Source: Polycyclovorans algicola TG408
GTDB lineage: Bacteria; Pseudomonadota; Gammaproteobacteria; Nevskiales; Nevskiaceae
DNA length: 64,000 nucleotides
Direction of reading: 5' to 3'
Assembly: GCF_000711245.1 (NCBI RefSeq)
Contig: NZ_JOMH01000001.1
Coordinates: forward strand, 1,854,830-1,918,829
Part shown: positions 47,364 through 57,727 of the stretch, one piece after another
Numbering within the stretch: the stretch's first letter is position 1
Layout of the letters: every line of letters begins with the position of its first letter
Program-made: the position numbers and the translations under genes
The notes under the pieces: model-generated
Told to the model about the DNA's origin: nothing
The model's database searches: none
Seen by the model: only the letters and a program-made list of their open reading frames with translations

Positions 47364-48656
47364 ATGAAACGACGCACATTCAATCGCGCCCTTGGCGCCG
47401 CAATTCTCGCCCCGGCGATGCTGGGCATCAGTTTGGCCGCACAGGCCGCAGACACCATCAAGGTCGGCGTGCTGCATTCGCTCTCCGGCACGATGGCCAT
47501 CTCCGAAACCACGCTGAAGGACACCGTCCTGATGCTGGTCGAGGAGCAGAACAAGAAGGGCGGCCTGCTCGGCAAGCAGCTGGAAGCTGTTGTCGTCGAC
47601 CCGGCCTCCAACTGGCCGCTGTTTGCCGAACGTGCCCGCGAGCTGCTGGCCAAGGACAAGGTCGACGTGGTGTTCGGCTGCTGGACCTCGGTGTCACGCA
47701 AGAGCGTGCTGCCGGTGTTCGAAGAGCTGAACGGCCTGCTGTTCTACCCGGTGCAGTACGAGGGCGAAGAGTCCTCGAAGAACGTGATCTACACCGGCGC
47801 CGCGCCCAACCAGCAGGCAATTCCGGCGGTCGATTACCTGATGAACGATCTTGAAGTGGAGCGTTGGGTGCTGGCCGGCACCGACTACGTCTACCCGCGC
47901 ACCACCAACAAGATTCTCGAAGCCTACCTGCAGGCCAAAGGCGTGAAGCCCGAGGACATCATGGTCAACTACACGCCGTTCGGACATTCCGACTGGCAGG
48001 GCATCGTCTCCGAGATCAAGGCCTTTGGCTCTACCGGCAAAAAGACGGCGGTGGTCTCGACCATCAATGGCGACGCTAACGTGCCCTTCTACAAGGAGCT
48101 GGGCAACCAGAAGATTTCGGCCGAGGACATTCCGGTGGTCGCCTTCTCGGTGGGTGAGGAAGAGCTTTCCGGCATCGACACCGGTCCGCTGGTCGGCCAC
48201 CTGGCTGCCTGGAACTACTTCATGAGCGTCGACACGCCCGAGAACGCGGCCTTTATCGAGAAATGGCAGGCGTTCATCAAGAGCGAAAAGCGCGTTACCA
48301 ACGACCCCATGGAAGCGCATTACGTCGGCTTCAACCTCTGGGCGCAGGCGGTCGAGAAGGCCGGCACCACCGATGTTGACAAGGTGCTGACCGCACTTCC
48401 GGGCCTGGAAACGCCGAACCTCACCGGCGGCGTGGCCAAGATGCTGCCCAATCACCACATCACCAAGCCGGTGCTGATTGGCGAGATCAACGCCGACGGC
48501 CAGTTCGACGTGGTCTGGGAAACCGACGGCACCGTGCCGGGCGACGCGTGGTCCGACTTTCTGCCGGCCAGCAAGCCGATCGAAGCCGACTGGGTGGACC
48601 TGAAGTGCGGCAACTACAACACCGAGACCAAGGAATGCTCGGGTCAGAACTTCTGA
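47364..48656 (+). CDS. urtA: Urea ABC transporter substrate-binding protein UrtA
   Basis: 430 aa. A twin-arginine-like signal (MKRRTFNRALGAA) with cleavage near AQAAD is followed by a type I periplasmic binding fold (IKVGVLHSLSGTMAISE, VFGCWTSVSRKSVLPVFE given in part). These are UrtA hallmarks. It delivers urea to UrtBC. RBS CAGGAG precedes the ATG. The first of five contiguous urt genes. Confidence 0.95.
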   Translation: MKRRTFNRALGAAILAPAMLGISLAAQAADTIKVGVLHSLSGTMAISETTLKDTVLMLVEEQNKKGGLLGKQLEAVVVDPASNWPLFAERARELLAKDKVDVVFGCWTSVSRKSVLPVFEELNGLLFYPVQYEGEESSKNVIYTGAAPNQQAIPAVDYLMNDLEVERWVLAGTDYVYPRTTNKILEAYLQAKGVKPEDIMVNYTPFGHSDWQGIVSEIKAFGSTGKKTAVVSTINGDANVPFYKELGNQKISAEDIPVVAFSVGEEELSGIDTGPLVGHLAAWNYFMSVDTPENAAFIEKWQAFIKSEKRVTNDPMEAHYVGFNLWAQAVEKAGTTDVDKVLTALPGLETPNLTGGVAKMLPNHHITKPVLIGEINADGQFDVVWETDGTVPGDAWSDFLPASKPIEADWVDLKCGNYNTETKECSGQNF

Positions 48657-48689
48657 GCCGACGCGACGTTTTCGACTGTGTTTGGCGAT

Positions 48690-48829
48690 CAAAAGCATTC
48701 AACACAGAGGCACAGAGGATGGCGATGAAGCAGAGGACGCAGAGAAAAGAAGGTGATGGCGGTTCTTTCACATCGAATTTCTTTGCGTCCTTTGTTTTGC
48801 TCTTTGCGCCTTTGCGTTGAACGCTTTTC
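48690..48829. repeat. Palindromic intergenic repeat, copy B
   Basis: Left arm AAAAGCATTCAACACAGAGG, right arm CTTTGCGCCTTTGCGTTGA plus ACGCTTTT, between urtA and urtB. The left arm is diverged (ACACAGAGG for ACGCAAAGG) compared with copies A and C. It would form a hairpin in the transcript and could lower urtBCDE expression relative to urtA. Confidence 0.78.
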
Positions 48830-48864
48830 TAGCCTTGTTGATGACTGACCCAACCAGGATCACC

Positions 48865-50526
48865 ATGACCCGTTTCCTGTTTCCACCCCTGCACCGTTGG
48901 CTGGCCGCGCTGTTACTGGCGCTGCTGGTGGGCGCTGCCCAGGCGGTGACCCCGGACGTTGTCGCCGAGGCCGAGGCCGAGGCCGACTTTGACTACGCCG
49001 ATGCAGTGCAAGCGCTGCCCGAGGCAAACTTCAGGGTCAAGGCCGAAATCGTCGGCGAACTGGTTCGGCGGGGTCATGCGCATGCCCGGCCGTTGATCGA
49101 AGCGCTGCTCGACAACCGGCTCTATGCCAACGAGGCGGGGGTCTTTATCGCCGAGCCCAATGCCGATGACGACGCCGACCCGCAATGGCGCGATGCCCTC
49201 ACGCTGCAAACCGCCGATGCCACGCTAACGTCTCGCGACCGCATCCGCACCAACAACAGCCTTCGTGCCGCGCTGAAAACGGCGCTGGCGCAGTTTGACC
49301 TTGCTGACCCTGACGCCGCCGTCCGGCTGTCCGCCGTGCGCGCGCTTAGCGGTGATCTTGATGACGACGTGCGGGCGCTGCTCATCGTCCAGCAGGCCGG
49401 CGATGACGACGCGGCCGTGCGCCGCGAAATTGACATCGCCCTGGCCGTGGACCAGTTGAACGCCGACGATGCGGCAATGCGTCTGGCGGCCATCACCGTG
49501 CTCGATGGCGAGCACCGCAATCTGGTTTACAACCGCGTCAAACCCCTGGCTGACCCGGCCAACGAAGCCGATGCCGAGGTCCGCGCGGCAGCGGCCAAGG
49601 TGGTGACCAGCATCGATGGCTGGCGCGAAATCTACGGCGGGCTTGAAACCCTGTTCTTCGGGCTGTCACTGGGCTCGGTGCTGGTGCTGGCGGCCATTGG
49701 TCTGGCGATCAGCTTTGGGGTGATGGGCGTCATCAACATGGCGCACGGCGAGCTGATCATGCTCGGCGCCTACACCACCTACGTGATGCAACTGCTGCTG
49801 CCCAACCACATCGGCCTGGCGCTGGTGCTGGCCATTCCCGCCGCATTTGTCGTGTCAGGTCTGGTCGGCGTGGCCATCGAGCGTGGGGTGATTCGCTTCT
49901 TGTACGGGCGGCCGCTGGAAACCCTGCTCGCCACCTTCGGCATTTCGCTGATCCTGCAACAGGTGGTGCGCTCCATCTTTTCGCCGCTGAACCGCTCGGT
50001 GACCTCGCCCGAGTGGATGCAGGGTTTGTGGCAGATCAACGATCTGTTTTCGGTGACCTACAACCGCCTGGCGATTGTGGTGTTCATGCTGATTGTGTTC
50101 GCGCTTCTGCTGCTGGTGATGAACCGCACCTCGTTGGGCCTGAAGGTGCGCGCCGTGTCACAGAACCGCGCCATGGCCAAGGCAATGGGCGTGCGTACCG
50201 CGCGGGTTGACGCCATGACGTTCGGGCTGGGGTCCGGCATCGCCGGCATTGCCGGGGTGGCGCTGTCGCAGCTCACCAACGTGGGGCCGAACCTGGGGCA
50301 GGCCTACATCGTCGATTCGTTCATGGTGGTGGTGTTCGGCGGCGTCGGCAATCTGTGGGGCACGCTGATCAGCGGCCTGACCCTGGGCGTGCTCAACAAG
50401 CTGCTGGAGCCCGCCGCCGGTGCGGTGATGGCGAAAATTCTGGTGCTGGTGGCGCTGATTCTGTTCATCCAGCGTCGTCCGAAAGGCCTGTTCCCGCAAA
50501 AAGGCCGCGCGGCGGAGGGCCACTGA
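48865..50526 (+). CDS. urtB: Urea ABC transporter permease UrtB
   Basis: 553 aa. A signal peptide (about 1-28) and a roughly 240-residue Ala/Asp-rich periplasmic region with HEAT-like helices, as in proteobacterial UrtB, precede a LivH-type permease with about eight membrane segments (GVINMAHGELIMLGAY, RAVSQNRAMAKAMGV). The ATG at 48865 with AGGATC upstream is chosen; two in-frame starts further up lie in the repeat. It overlaps urtC by one base. Confidence 0.93.
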   Translation: MTRFLFPPLHRWLAALLLALLVGAAQAVTPDVVAEAEAEADFDYADAVQALPEANFRVKAEIVGELVRRGHAHARPLIEALLDNRLYANEAGVFIAEPNADDDADPQWRDALTLQTADATLTSRDRIRTNNSLRAALKTALAQFDLADPDAAVRLSAVRALSGDLDDDVRALLIVQQAGDDDAAVRREIDIALAVDQLNADDAAMRLAAITVLDGEHRNLVYNRVKPLADPANEADAEVRAAAAKVVTSIDGWREIYGGLETLFFGLSLGSVLVLAAIGLAISFGVMGVINMAHGELIMLGAYTTYVMQLLLPNHIGLALVLAIPAAFVVSGLVGVAIERGVIRFLYGRPLETLLATFGISLILQQVVRSIFSPLNRSVTSPEWMQGLWQINDLFSVTYNRLAIVVFMLIVFALLLLVMNRTSLGLKVRAVSQNRAMAKAMGVRTARVDAMTFGLGSGIAGIAGVALSQLTNVGPNLGQAYIVDSFMVVVFGGVGNLWGTLISGLTLGVLNKLLEPAAGAVMAKILVLVALILFIQRRPKGLFPQKGRAAEGH

Positions 50527-51613
50527 TGACGCCCAGAACCCTGTTGATGGGCGGTCGCGGCGGCGCCATTTTCCTGGCGGTCATGGCGCTGCTGGCGGTG
50601 GTGGTGCCGCTACTCAATCTCGGCGTCTCGCCCGACTCGCCGCTGCACCTGCCCGACTATTGGGTGACCCTGCTCGGCAAGTACCTCAGCTACGCGCTGC
50701 TGGCCATTGCCATCGACCTGATCTGGGGCTACTGCGGCATTCTCAGCCTGGGTCACACGGCGTTTTTTGCGCTGGGCGGCTACGCCATGGGCATGTACCT
50801 GATGCGCCAGATCGGCACGCGCGGCACCTACGGCAACGCCGAGCTGCCCGACTTCATGGTGTTTCTCAACTGGGAATCGTTGCCCTGGTACTGGTGGGGT
50901 TTTGACCAGTTCTGGTTCGCGATGCTGATGGTGCTGCTGGCGCCGGGCGTGCTGGCCTTCGCCTTTGGCTGGCTGGCGTTCCGCTCGCGGGTCGGCGGGG
51001 TGTACCTGTCGATCATCACCCAGGCCATGACCTACGCCTTGATGCTGGCGTTTTTCCGCAACGAGATGGGCTTTGGCGGCAACAACGGCCTGACCGATTT
51101 CAAGGACATTCTGGGCTTCAACCTGCAAGCGCAATCGACCCGCGTCGGGTTGTTTCTGGCCACCGTGGTGGCGCTGACGCTGGGGTATCTGGCCTGCCTG
51201 TTTATCACCAGCTCGCGCTTCGGTCGCATCATCGAGGCGATCCGCGACGCCGAAAGCCGCACCCGCTTCATCGGTTATCGGGTCGAGTATTACAAGCTGG
51301 CGCTGTTCACCTTTTCGGCCATGCTCGCCGGCGTCGCCGGCGCGCTGTACGTGCCGCAGGTGGGCATCATCAATCCCGGTGAGTTTTCGCCCATCAACTC
51401 CATCGAAGCCGTCGTCTGGGTGGCGGTGGGCGGGCGCGGCACGCTCTACGGCGCGGCGCTGGGTGCGGGCATCGTCAATTACGCCAAGACCTGGTTCACC
51501 ACCGCCTTTCCGGAAGTGTGGCTATACGCCCTGGGCACCCTGTTCGTGGCGGTGACCCTGGCCCTGCCGCGTGGTGTGGTGGGTCTGCTGTCGCGCCGCA
51601 AAGGGGGCAAGGC

Positions 51614-51617
<4 letters not shown>
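50526..51617 (+). CDS. urtC: Urea ABC transporter permease UrtC
   Basis: 363 aa LivM-type permease with about eight to ten membrane segments. The region WGYCGILSLGHTAFFALGGYA (given in part) and the EAA-like IRDAESRTRFIGYRVEYYKL segment (part) are typical. It pairs with UrtB. The end overlaps urtD by four bases (ATGA). Confidence 0.94.
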
Positions 51618-52442
<825 letters not shown>

Positions 52443-52450
<8 letters not shown>

Positions 52451-53150
52451 GCCCTTGCTACAGACGCGCGGCGTCCAGCAGTTTTACGGCGGCAGCCACA
52501 TCCTCTGGGACGTGGACCTCGACGTGACCGAAGGCTCCATCACCTGCCTGATGGGCCGCAACGGCATGGGCAAGACCACCCTGCTGAAGTGCGTGATGGG
52601 GCTGTTGCCGATCCGCGAGGGGCGTATCGAATTTGCCGGTGATGACCTGCTGCGCCGCGCCGCCGAGCAGCGCGCCGGGCTGGGCATTGGCTACGTGCCG
52701 CAAGGGCGCGAGATTTTTCCGCAACTGACCGTGGAAGAGAATCTGCAGCTGGGCGTATACGTGCGCCCCGACCGTGACCGCGCGGCGCTGGAGCCCATTT
52801 ACGAGACCTTTCCGGTGCTCAAGAAAATGCTGCGGCGGCGCGGCGGTGACCTGTCGGGCGGCCAGCAGCAGCAACTGGCCATCGGCCGCGCGCTGGTGTT
52901 CAACCCCAAGTTGCTGATCCTTGACGAACCCTGCGAAGGCATCCAGCCCAACATCGTCGCCGAGATCGGCGACCTGTTGATTCGCCTCAATCGCGAGACC
53001 GGGCTGACCGTGCTGCTGGTCGAGCAGAAGCTGCCGTTCGCGCGCCGCGTGGCGACCGACTTCCGCATTCTCGACAAGGGTCGGCTGGTGGCGCAGGGGC
53101 CCATCGCCGGGCTGTCGGATGACCTGGTCCGCAAGCACTTGAGCGTTTGA
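52443..53150 (+). CDS. urtE: Urea ABC transporter ATP-binding protein UrtE
   Basis: 235 aa LivF-like ATPase with Walker A (GRNGMGKTT), signature LSGGQQQQLAIGRAL and Walker B (LLILDEPCEGIQPNI), the latter typical of UrtE. GTG start at 52443 overlapping urtD. Last gene of the urea transporter set. Confidence 0.95.
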
Positions 53151-53153
53151 ACA

Positions 53154-53170
53154 TTGGCACGCTTTTGGCG
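53154..53170 (+). promoter_or_regulatory. Possible sigma54 promoter or hairpin after urtE
   Basis: TTGGCACG-CTTT-TGGCG keeps the GG-N10-GC spacing and a perfect -24 box, but the -12 box is TGGC, not TTGC. The same bases form a GGCACGC/GCGTGTC hairpin with no T-run. It lies upstream of the guanidine riboswitch. Confidence 0.4.
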
Positions 53171-53224
53171 TGTCAGGAGATGCGGGGCTTGCATCGCTGC
53201 TGGCTCTTGAGATGACTGACGCAT

Positions 53225-53330
53225 GACAATGGTCGACTAGGGTTCCGGTCCGCGTTGCGGATGCTGGTCCGAGAGTCGGCGACCTCCGGTTGGGGGTTAC
53301 ACGGCGGGATAAAAGCCCGGGAGATCAACA
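53225..53330 (+). ncRNA. Guanidine-I (ykkC) riboswitch
   Basis: The class consensus is met in order: CTAGGGTTCCGG (about 53237-53248), GGTCCGAGAG (about 53266-53275), then ACGGCGGGAT with AAAAGCCCGGGAGA (about 53301-53324). Downstream, ACAGC/GCTGT (about 53327-53342) nests inside CGGGAG/CTCCCG, a candidate expression platform before the binding-protein ATG at 53394. Free guanidinium normally switches such genes on. Confidence 0.96.
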
Positions 53331-53393
53331 GCTTTGTGCTGTGAGTACTCCCGCGCTCTGCCCGGTAACCGTCACCTAACCTGAGGTCTTGCC

Positions 53394-54506
53394 ATGTTTG
53401 GATCACGCCCCCGATTGGCCCCGTTCGCACTGCTGTGGTGCGCTGCCATGCTTGCCGCCTGCTCGAAGGCCGAGCCACCACCGGCCGAGGCGCCGGTTGA
53501 AGCCGCCGCCGCCGAAATACCCAGCTTCAAGGTTTGCTGGACGATCTACGCCGGGTGGATGCCGTGGGAATTTGGCGCCGCCGAAGGCATCGTTGCCAAG
53601 TGGGCCGACAAATACGACATCGGCATCGAGGTGGTGCAGATCAACGACTACGTCGAGTCGATCAACCAGTACACCGCCGGGCAGTTTGACGGCTGCACCA
53701 TGACCAACATGGATGCGCTGACCATTCCCGCTGCGGGCGGCGTTGACAGCACCGCGCTGGTGGTGGGCGACTTCTCCAACGGCAACGACGGCATCGTGCT
53801 GAAGGGTGCCGACAAATCGCTGGCCGACCTCAAGGGCTTGCCGGTGAACCTGGTGGAACTGTCGGTTTCGCACTATCTGCTGGCGCGCGGGCTGGAAAGC
53901 GCAGGCCTCAGCGAGCGCGACATTTCGGTGGTCAACACCTCCGATGCCGACATCGTGGCCGCCTTCGCCACCGACGACGTGCAGGCCGCGGTCACCTGGA
54001 ACCCGCTGCTCGCCGAGATCAAGGCGACACCCGCGTCCAGCCTGGTGTTCGACTCCAGCCAGATTCCCGGCGAGATCATCGACCTGATGGTGGTCAACAC
54101 CGAAACCCTGGCGGCCCACCCCGAACTGGGCAAGGCGCTGACCGGGGCGTGGTATGAAATCATGGCGCTGATGGCCTCGGACGATGCCGCCGGCGTCGCC
54201 GCACGCACCCACATGGCGCAGGCCTCGGGGACTGACCTGGCCGGTTACGAGGCGCAGTTGGCGGCGACCCGCATGTTCTACGCAGCAGCCGACGCGGCGG
54301 CCTTTGCCGCCAGCCCGGAGTTGCCGGAAACCATGGAAAAAGTGGCGGCGTTTTCGTTCACCCACGGCCTGCTCGGTGATGGCGCCAAGGATGCCGATGT
54401 GGTGGGCATTGCCTATCCCGGTGGAAAAACCACCGGCGATACCAACAACGTGAAGCTGCGCTTTACCGACGCGTTCGCCACCATGGCGGCCGAAGGCAAG
54501 TTGTAG
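53394..54506 (+). CDS. Guanidine-locus ABC transporter binding lipoprotein
   Basis: 370 aa. A signal with lipobox LAAC (Cys about 23) and a Pro/Ala/Glu linker precede a type II binding fold of the nitrate/taurine/thiamine (SsuA/TauA-NMT1) class; WTIYAGWMPWEF and TMTNMDALTIPAAGGVD are seen. It is the first gene after the guanidine-I riboswitch, so guanidine (or guanidino compound) uptake is inferred. RBS TGAGG before the ATG. Confidence 0.88.
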   Translation: MFGSRPRLAPFALLWCAAMLAACSKAEPPPAEAPVEAAAAEIPSFKVCWTIYAGWMPWEFGAAEGIVAKWADKYDIGIEVVQINDYVESINQYTAGQFDGCTMTNMDALTIPAAGGVDSTALVVGDFSNGNDGIVLKGADKSLADLKGLPVNLVELSVSHYLLARGLESAGLSERDISVVNTSDADIVAAFATDDVQAAVTWNPLLAEIKATPASSLVFDSSQIPGEIIDLMVVNTETLAAHPELGKALTGAWYEIMALMASDDAAGVAARTHMAQASGTDLAGYEAQLAATRMFYAAADAAAFAASPELPETMEKVAAFSFTHGLLGDGAKDADVVGIAYPGGKTTGDTNNVKLRFTDAFATMAAEGKL

Positions 54507-54519
54507 GCGCGGAGGCATC

Positions 54520-55338
54520 GTGCGCCTGATCAACCGCATTCCCGCGCACGGCGCGCGGCTGTCGCTGGCCGCGTTGCCGTTCGTATTGCTGCTGGCCGTT
54601 TACCTGATGGCCAGCAGCCTGCGCCTGGCCGACAACCCCAACGACAAGCTGCTGCCCAGCCCGACCCAGATGGTCGGCGCGGTGGAGCGCATGGCCTTCA
54701 GCGAAGACCCGCGCTCCGGTGACGTGCTGCTGTGGAAAGACACCGCCGCCAGCCTCAAGCGGCTGGGTCTGGGCCTGGGCATCAGCGCGGTGGTGGGCTT
54801 GATGCTGGGCGTGGCGGCAGGCGCGATCCCGTTGTTCTCGGCGCCGCTGTCGCCGCTGCTGCGGCTGCTGGCGATGATTCCGCCGCTGGCGATCTTGCCG
54901 CTGCTGTTCATCGTGTTTGGGCTGGGGGAGCTGTCCAAGGTCATGCTGATCGTGATTGGCGTGGCACCGTGCATCGCCCGCGATCTGGAAGGCCACGCCC
55001 GGCAGATTCCGGCCGAAATGCTGATCAAGGCGCAGACCCTGGGCGCCAACACCTGGACCCTGATATTGCGGGTGATCCTGCCGCAGCTTCTGCCGCGGCT
55101 GCTGATCTCGCTGCAACTGCTGCTGGGGTCGGCGTGGCTGTTCCTGATTGCCGCCGAGGCCATCGCCTCCACCGACGGGTTGGGCTATCGCATCTTCTTG
55201 ATGCGCCGCTATCTGGCGATGGACGTGATCCTGCCCTACGTGGCGTGGATCACCCTGCTGGCGTGGCTCATGGACTATGGCCTGCGGCGCGCCTCGCAGC
55301 GGCTGTTCCCGTGGTTTGTCGTGGCGGATCGGCGATGA
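54520..55338 (+). CDS. ABC transporter permease (guanidine locus)
   Basis: 272 aa, about six membrane segments, SsuC/TauC type. The EAA loop is seen in IPAEMLIKAQTLGANTWTL. GTG start 13 bases after the binding-protein gene; its end overlaps the ATPase gene by four bases. Confidence 0.9.
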   Translation: MRLINRIPAHGARLSLAALPFVLLLAVYLMASSLRLADNPNDKLLPSPTQMVGAVERMAFSEDPRSGDVLLWKDTAASLKRLGLGLGISAVVGLMLGVAAGAIPLFSAPLSPLLRLLAMIPPLAILPLLFIVFGLGELSKVMLIVIGVAPCIARDLEGHARQIPAEMLIKAQTLGANTWTLILRVILPQLLPRLLISLQLLLGSAWLFLIAAEAIASTDGLGYRIFLMRRYLAMDVILPYVAWITLLAWLMDYGLRRASQRLFPWFVVADRR

Positions 55339-56129
55339 GTCTGTTGACGCTCGATCATGTCTGGCAGCGCTACGGCGATCACGTGGTGCTCGAAAACCTG
55401 TCGCTGGCCGTGGACGAAGGTGCGTTCTGCTCGCTGGTCGGCGCCTCGGGCTGCGGCAAGTCCACCTTCCTGCGCCTGTTGCTGGGGCAGGAACGACCCA
55501 GCCAGGGGCGCATCCTGCTCGATGGCCAGCCGCTTCCGCCCGAGCCTGACGCCGCGCGCGGGGTGGTGTTCCAGAAGTACTCGGTGTTTCCGCATCTGAC
55601 GGTGCGCAACAACGTGCTGCTGGGGCTGGAACTGGCCGCGTCGCGCTTCGCCGGTCGGCTCTGGGGCGGCGCCCGACGCAGCGCTCGCGACCGGGCCGAT
55701 GCACTGCTGGAATCGGTGGGGCTGGGGCCGGCGCGAGACCTGTACCCCAGCGCGCTGTCGGGCGGCATGCAGCAGCGGCTGGCGATTGCCCAAGCGCTAA
55801 TCATGAAGCCGCGCATTTTGTTGCTGGACGAACCTTTCGGCGCGCTCGACCCCGGTATTCGCAAAGACATGCACGCATTGCTGCTGGCGCTGTGGAAGCA
55901 GACCGGGCTGACGGTGTTCATGGTCACCCACGATCTGGCCGAGGGCTTCACCCTGGGCACGCGGCTGCTGGTGTTCGACAAGCCGCGCCTCGACCCGCAG
56001 CACCCCGAGGCCTACGGCGCGCGCATCACCTACGACATTGCACTGAACCCGGATCGGCTGGCCGCGCGGCGCGTGCTGCCCGAGCAGGTGATTCGCCGCA
56101 GCGAATCCAGCCAGGAGGTTACGGCGTGA
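55335..56129 (+). CDS. ABC transporter ATP-binding protein (guanidine locus)
   Basis: 264 aa, SsuB/TauB type. Walker A GASGCGKST, signature LSGGMQQRLAIAQAL, Walker B ILLLDEPFGALD and the H-loop VTHD are all intact. The ATGA overlaps on both sides (permease, and the next gene's GTG) show a tightly coupled operon. Confidence 0.92.
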   Translation: MSLLTLDHVWQRYGDHVVLENLSLAVDEGAFCSLVGASGCGKSTFLRLLLGQERPSQGRILLDGQPLPPEPDAARGVVFQKYSVFPHLTVRNNVLLGLELAASRFAGRLWGGARRSARDRADALLESVGLGPARDLYPSALSGGMQQRLAIAQALIMKPRILLLDEPFGALDPGIRKDMHALLLALWKQTGLTVFMVTHDLAEGFTLGTRLLVFDKPRLDPQHPEAYGARITYDIALNPDRLAARRVLPEQVIRRSESSQEVTA

Positions 56130-56836
56130 AGCTGCTTTACCGCGAAACACTGCCGGGCGGCGCGCACGCGTCGATGGTGCTCAGGCGCGGCCGCCTGCTG
56201 CGGCTGACCGATATCGAAGGCGGCGCCAACCTCGCGCTGCTGGCGTGGAACGCCAACGAAAAAACCGAGCGCCTGAACCTGCCCGACTCGCTCAAATGCC
56301 AGCACACCGCGAGGCTCACCGCCGGGCATTGTCTGTATTCCGACATGGGCCGCGTGCTGCTGTGCATCGCCGCCGACACGCTGGACTGGCACGACCCCAT
56401 CGGCGGCGTGAGCACCGCCGACGAGGTGCGGGCGCGCCATGGCGGCGGTAGCTTCCAGACCCTGCGCAACGACTTTGTCCGCAACGGCCACGACAACCTG
56501 CTGGTGGAAATGGGCAAGTGGGGCCTGACCCGCCGCGACCTGGCGATGAACGTCAATTTCTTCAGCAAGCTGGCGAGCGACGAGGCCGCGCACCTGAGCT
56601 TCGTACCGGGGCATTCCGCAGCCGGCAGCGCGGTGGACCTGTACGCGCCCATGGACACGCTGCTGGTGTTCACCAGCATCCCGCATCCGCTGGACCCGGC
56701 GACGACTTACGCCCCCAAGCCGGTGGACATGACCCTGTTCGACGGTGCCGACGCGGCGGCCATCACGCAGAAATGCCGCGATACCCGCCCGGAAAACGGT
56801 CGCGGCCTCACGCTGACGGAGCGTTATTACTTGTGA
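56126..56836 (+). CDS. Urea carboxylase-associated protein 2 / carboxyguanidine deiminase subunit
   Basis: 236 aa, DUF1989 family. VNFFSKL, a conserved [16 protein letters not shown] block and Asp/His residues ([14 protein letters not shown]) match the UAAP2 branch. Known members form the CgaAB enzyme that deiminates carboxyguanidine to allophanate. Which of CgaA or CgaB this is was not settled. GTG 56126 follows a strong AGGAGG. Confidence 0.88.
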   Translation: MKLLYRETLPGGAHASMVLRRGRLLRLTDIEGGANLALLAWNANEKTERLNLPDSLKCQHTARLTAGHCLYSDMGRVLLCIAADTLDWHDPIGGVSTADEVRARHGGGSFQTLRNDFVRNGHDNLLVEMGKWGLTRRDLAMNVNFFSKLASDEAAHLSFVPGHSAAGSAVDLYAPMDTLLVFTSIPHPLDPATTYAPKPVDMTLFDGADAAAITQKCRDTRPENGRGLTLTERYYL

Positions 56837-56909
56837 ACATTTCAATGCATCGCGCGTCTTTCCCGCGCCCGCAGGCGGGCGAGGGGTGTCAATGCGGAGG
56901 AGTATTTCA

Positions 56910-57545
56910 ATGACGTTCCAGCACAGCCCGCAGAACCCCGCCGACGCCGCGCGCCGCGAAATCGTCTCGGCAGGCGAAGCGTGGATGGGTGAGCTGACCG
57001 CCGGGCAGACCTTCCGCATCCTCGACCTGGAGGGCAATCAGGCGGTCGATACCCTGTTCTACAACCTGGCTGACCCGAGCGAGCGCTACGACGCCCAGCG
57101 CACGGTGCGGCAGCAGGCGCAGGTGTACCTCTCCACCGGCTCGGTGCTCATGTCCACCCTGGGCCGCGCCATGCTGACCGTGACCGCTGACACCTGCGGC
57201 CGTCACGACACCCTCGGCGGCGCCTGCGCGCAGGAGTCCAATCGGGTGCGTTACGCGCTGGACAAGGGCCACATGCACAGTTGTCGCGACAACTTTCTGC
57301 GCGCCATCGCCCACGACGGACGGCTGGACAAGCGCGACCTCACTGCCAACATCAACTTCTTCATGAACGTGCCGGTCACCGCCGACGGCGGGCTGAGTTT
57401 CGCCGACGGCGTGTCGGCGCCCGGCAAGTACGTTGAATTGCGGGCCGACATGGACGTGCTGGTGCTGATCTCGAACTGCCCGCAGCTCAACAACCCCTGC
57501 AATGCCTACAACCCGACGCCAATTGAGGTGCTGGTGTGGGGTTAG
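56910..57545 (+). CDS. Urea carboxylase-associated protein 1 / carboxyguanidine deiminase subunit
   Basis: 211 aa, the second DUF1989 subunit (UAAP1 branch). [31 protein letters not shown] (metal-type Cys/His cluster), NINFFMNV and the C-terminal [16 protein letters not shown] are typical. It partners the preceding protein. RBS GGAGGAG. The palindromic repeat copy C separates it from the carboxylase. Confidence 0.9.
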   Translation: MTFQHSPQNPADAARREIVSAGEAWMGELTAGQTFRILDLEGNQAVDTLFYNLADPSERYDAQRTVRQQAQVYLSTGSVLMSTLGRAMLTVTADTCGRHDTLGGACAQESNRVRYALDKGHMHSCRDNFLRAIAHDGRLDKRDLTANINFFMNVPVTADGGLSFADGVSAPGKYVELRADMDVLVLISNCPQLNNPCNAYNPTPIEVLVWG

Positions 57546-57561
57546 CGCTGCGGACCGAGCT

Positions 57562-57665
57562 AAACGCGTTCAACGCAAAGGCGCAAAGGACGCGAAGAAA
57601 AGCCGGATAGCGCTTTTGTTTGCGTTTCCTTTGCGGTCTTTGCGCCTTTGCGTTTAAGGCTTTTC
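57562..57665. repeat. Palindromic intergenic repeat, copy C
   Basis: Left arm AAACGCGTTCAACGCAAAGG, right arm CTTTGCGCCTTTGCGTTTAA, forming a long hairpin between the deiminase subunit and the carboxylase. The shortest and cleanest of the three copies. Confidence 0.82.
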
Positions 57666-57727
57666 CCCCGCCACGGACGACCGTGGCGGGTCACTCAACC
57701 GGGACGGCCCGATCAGGACCCGACGTC

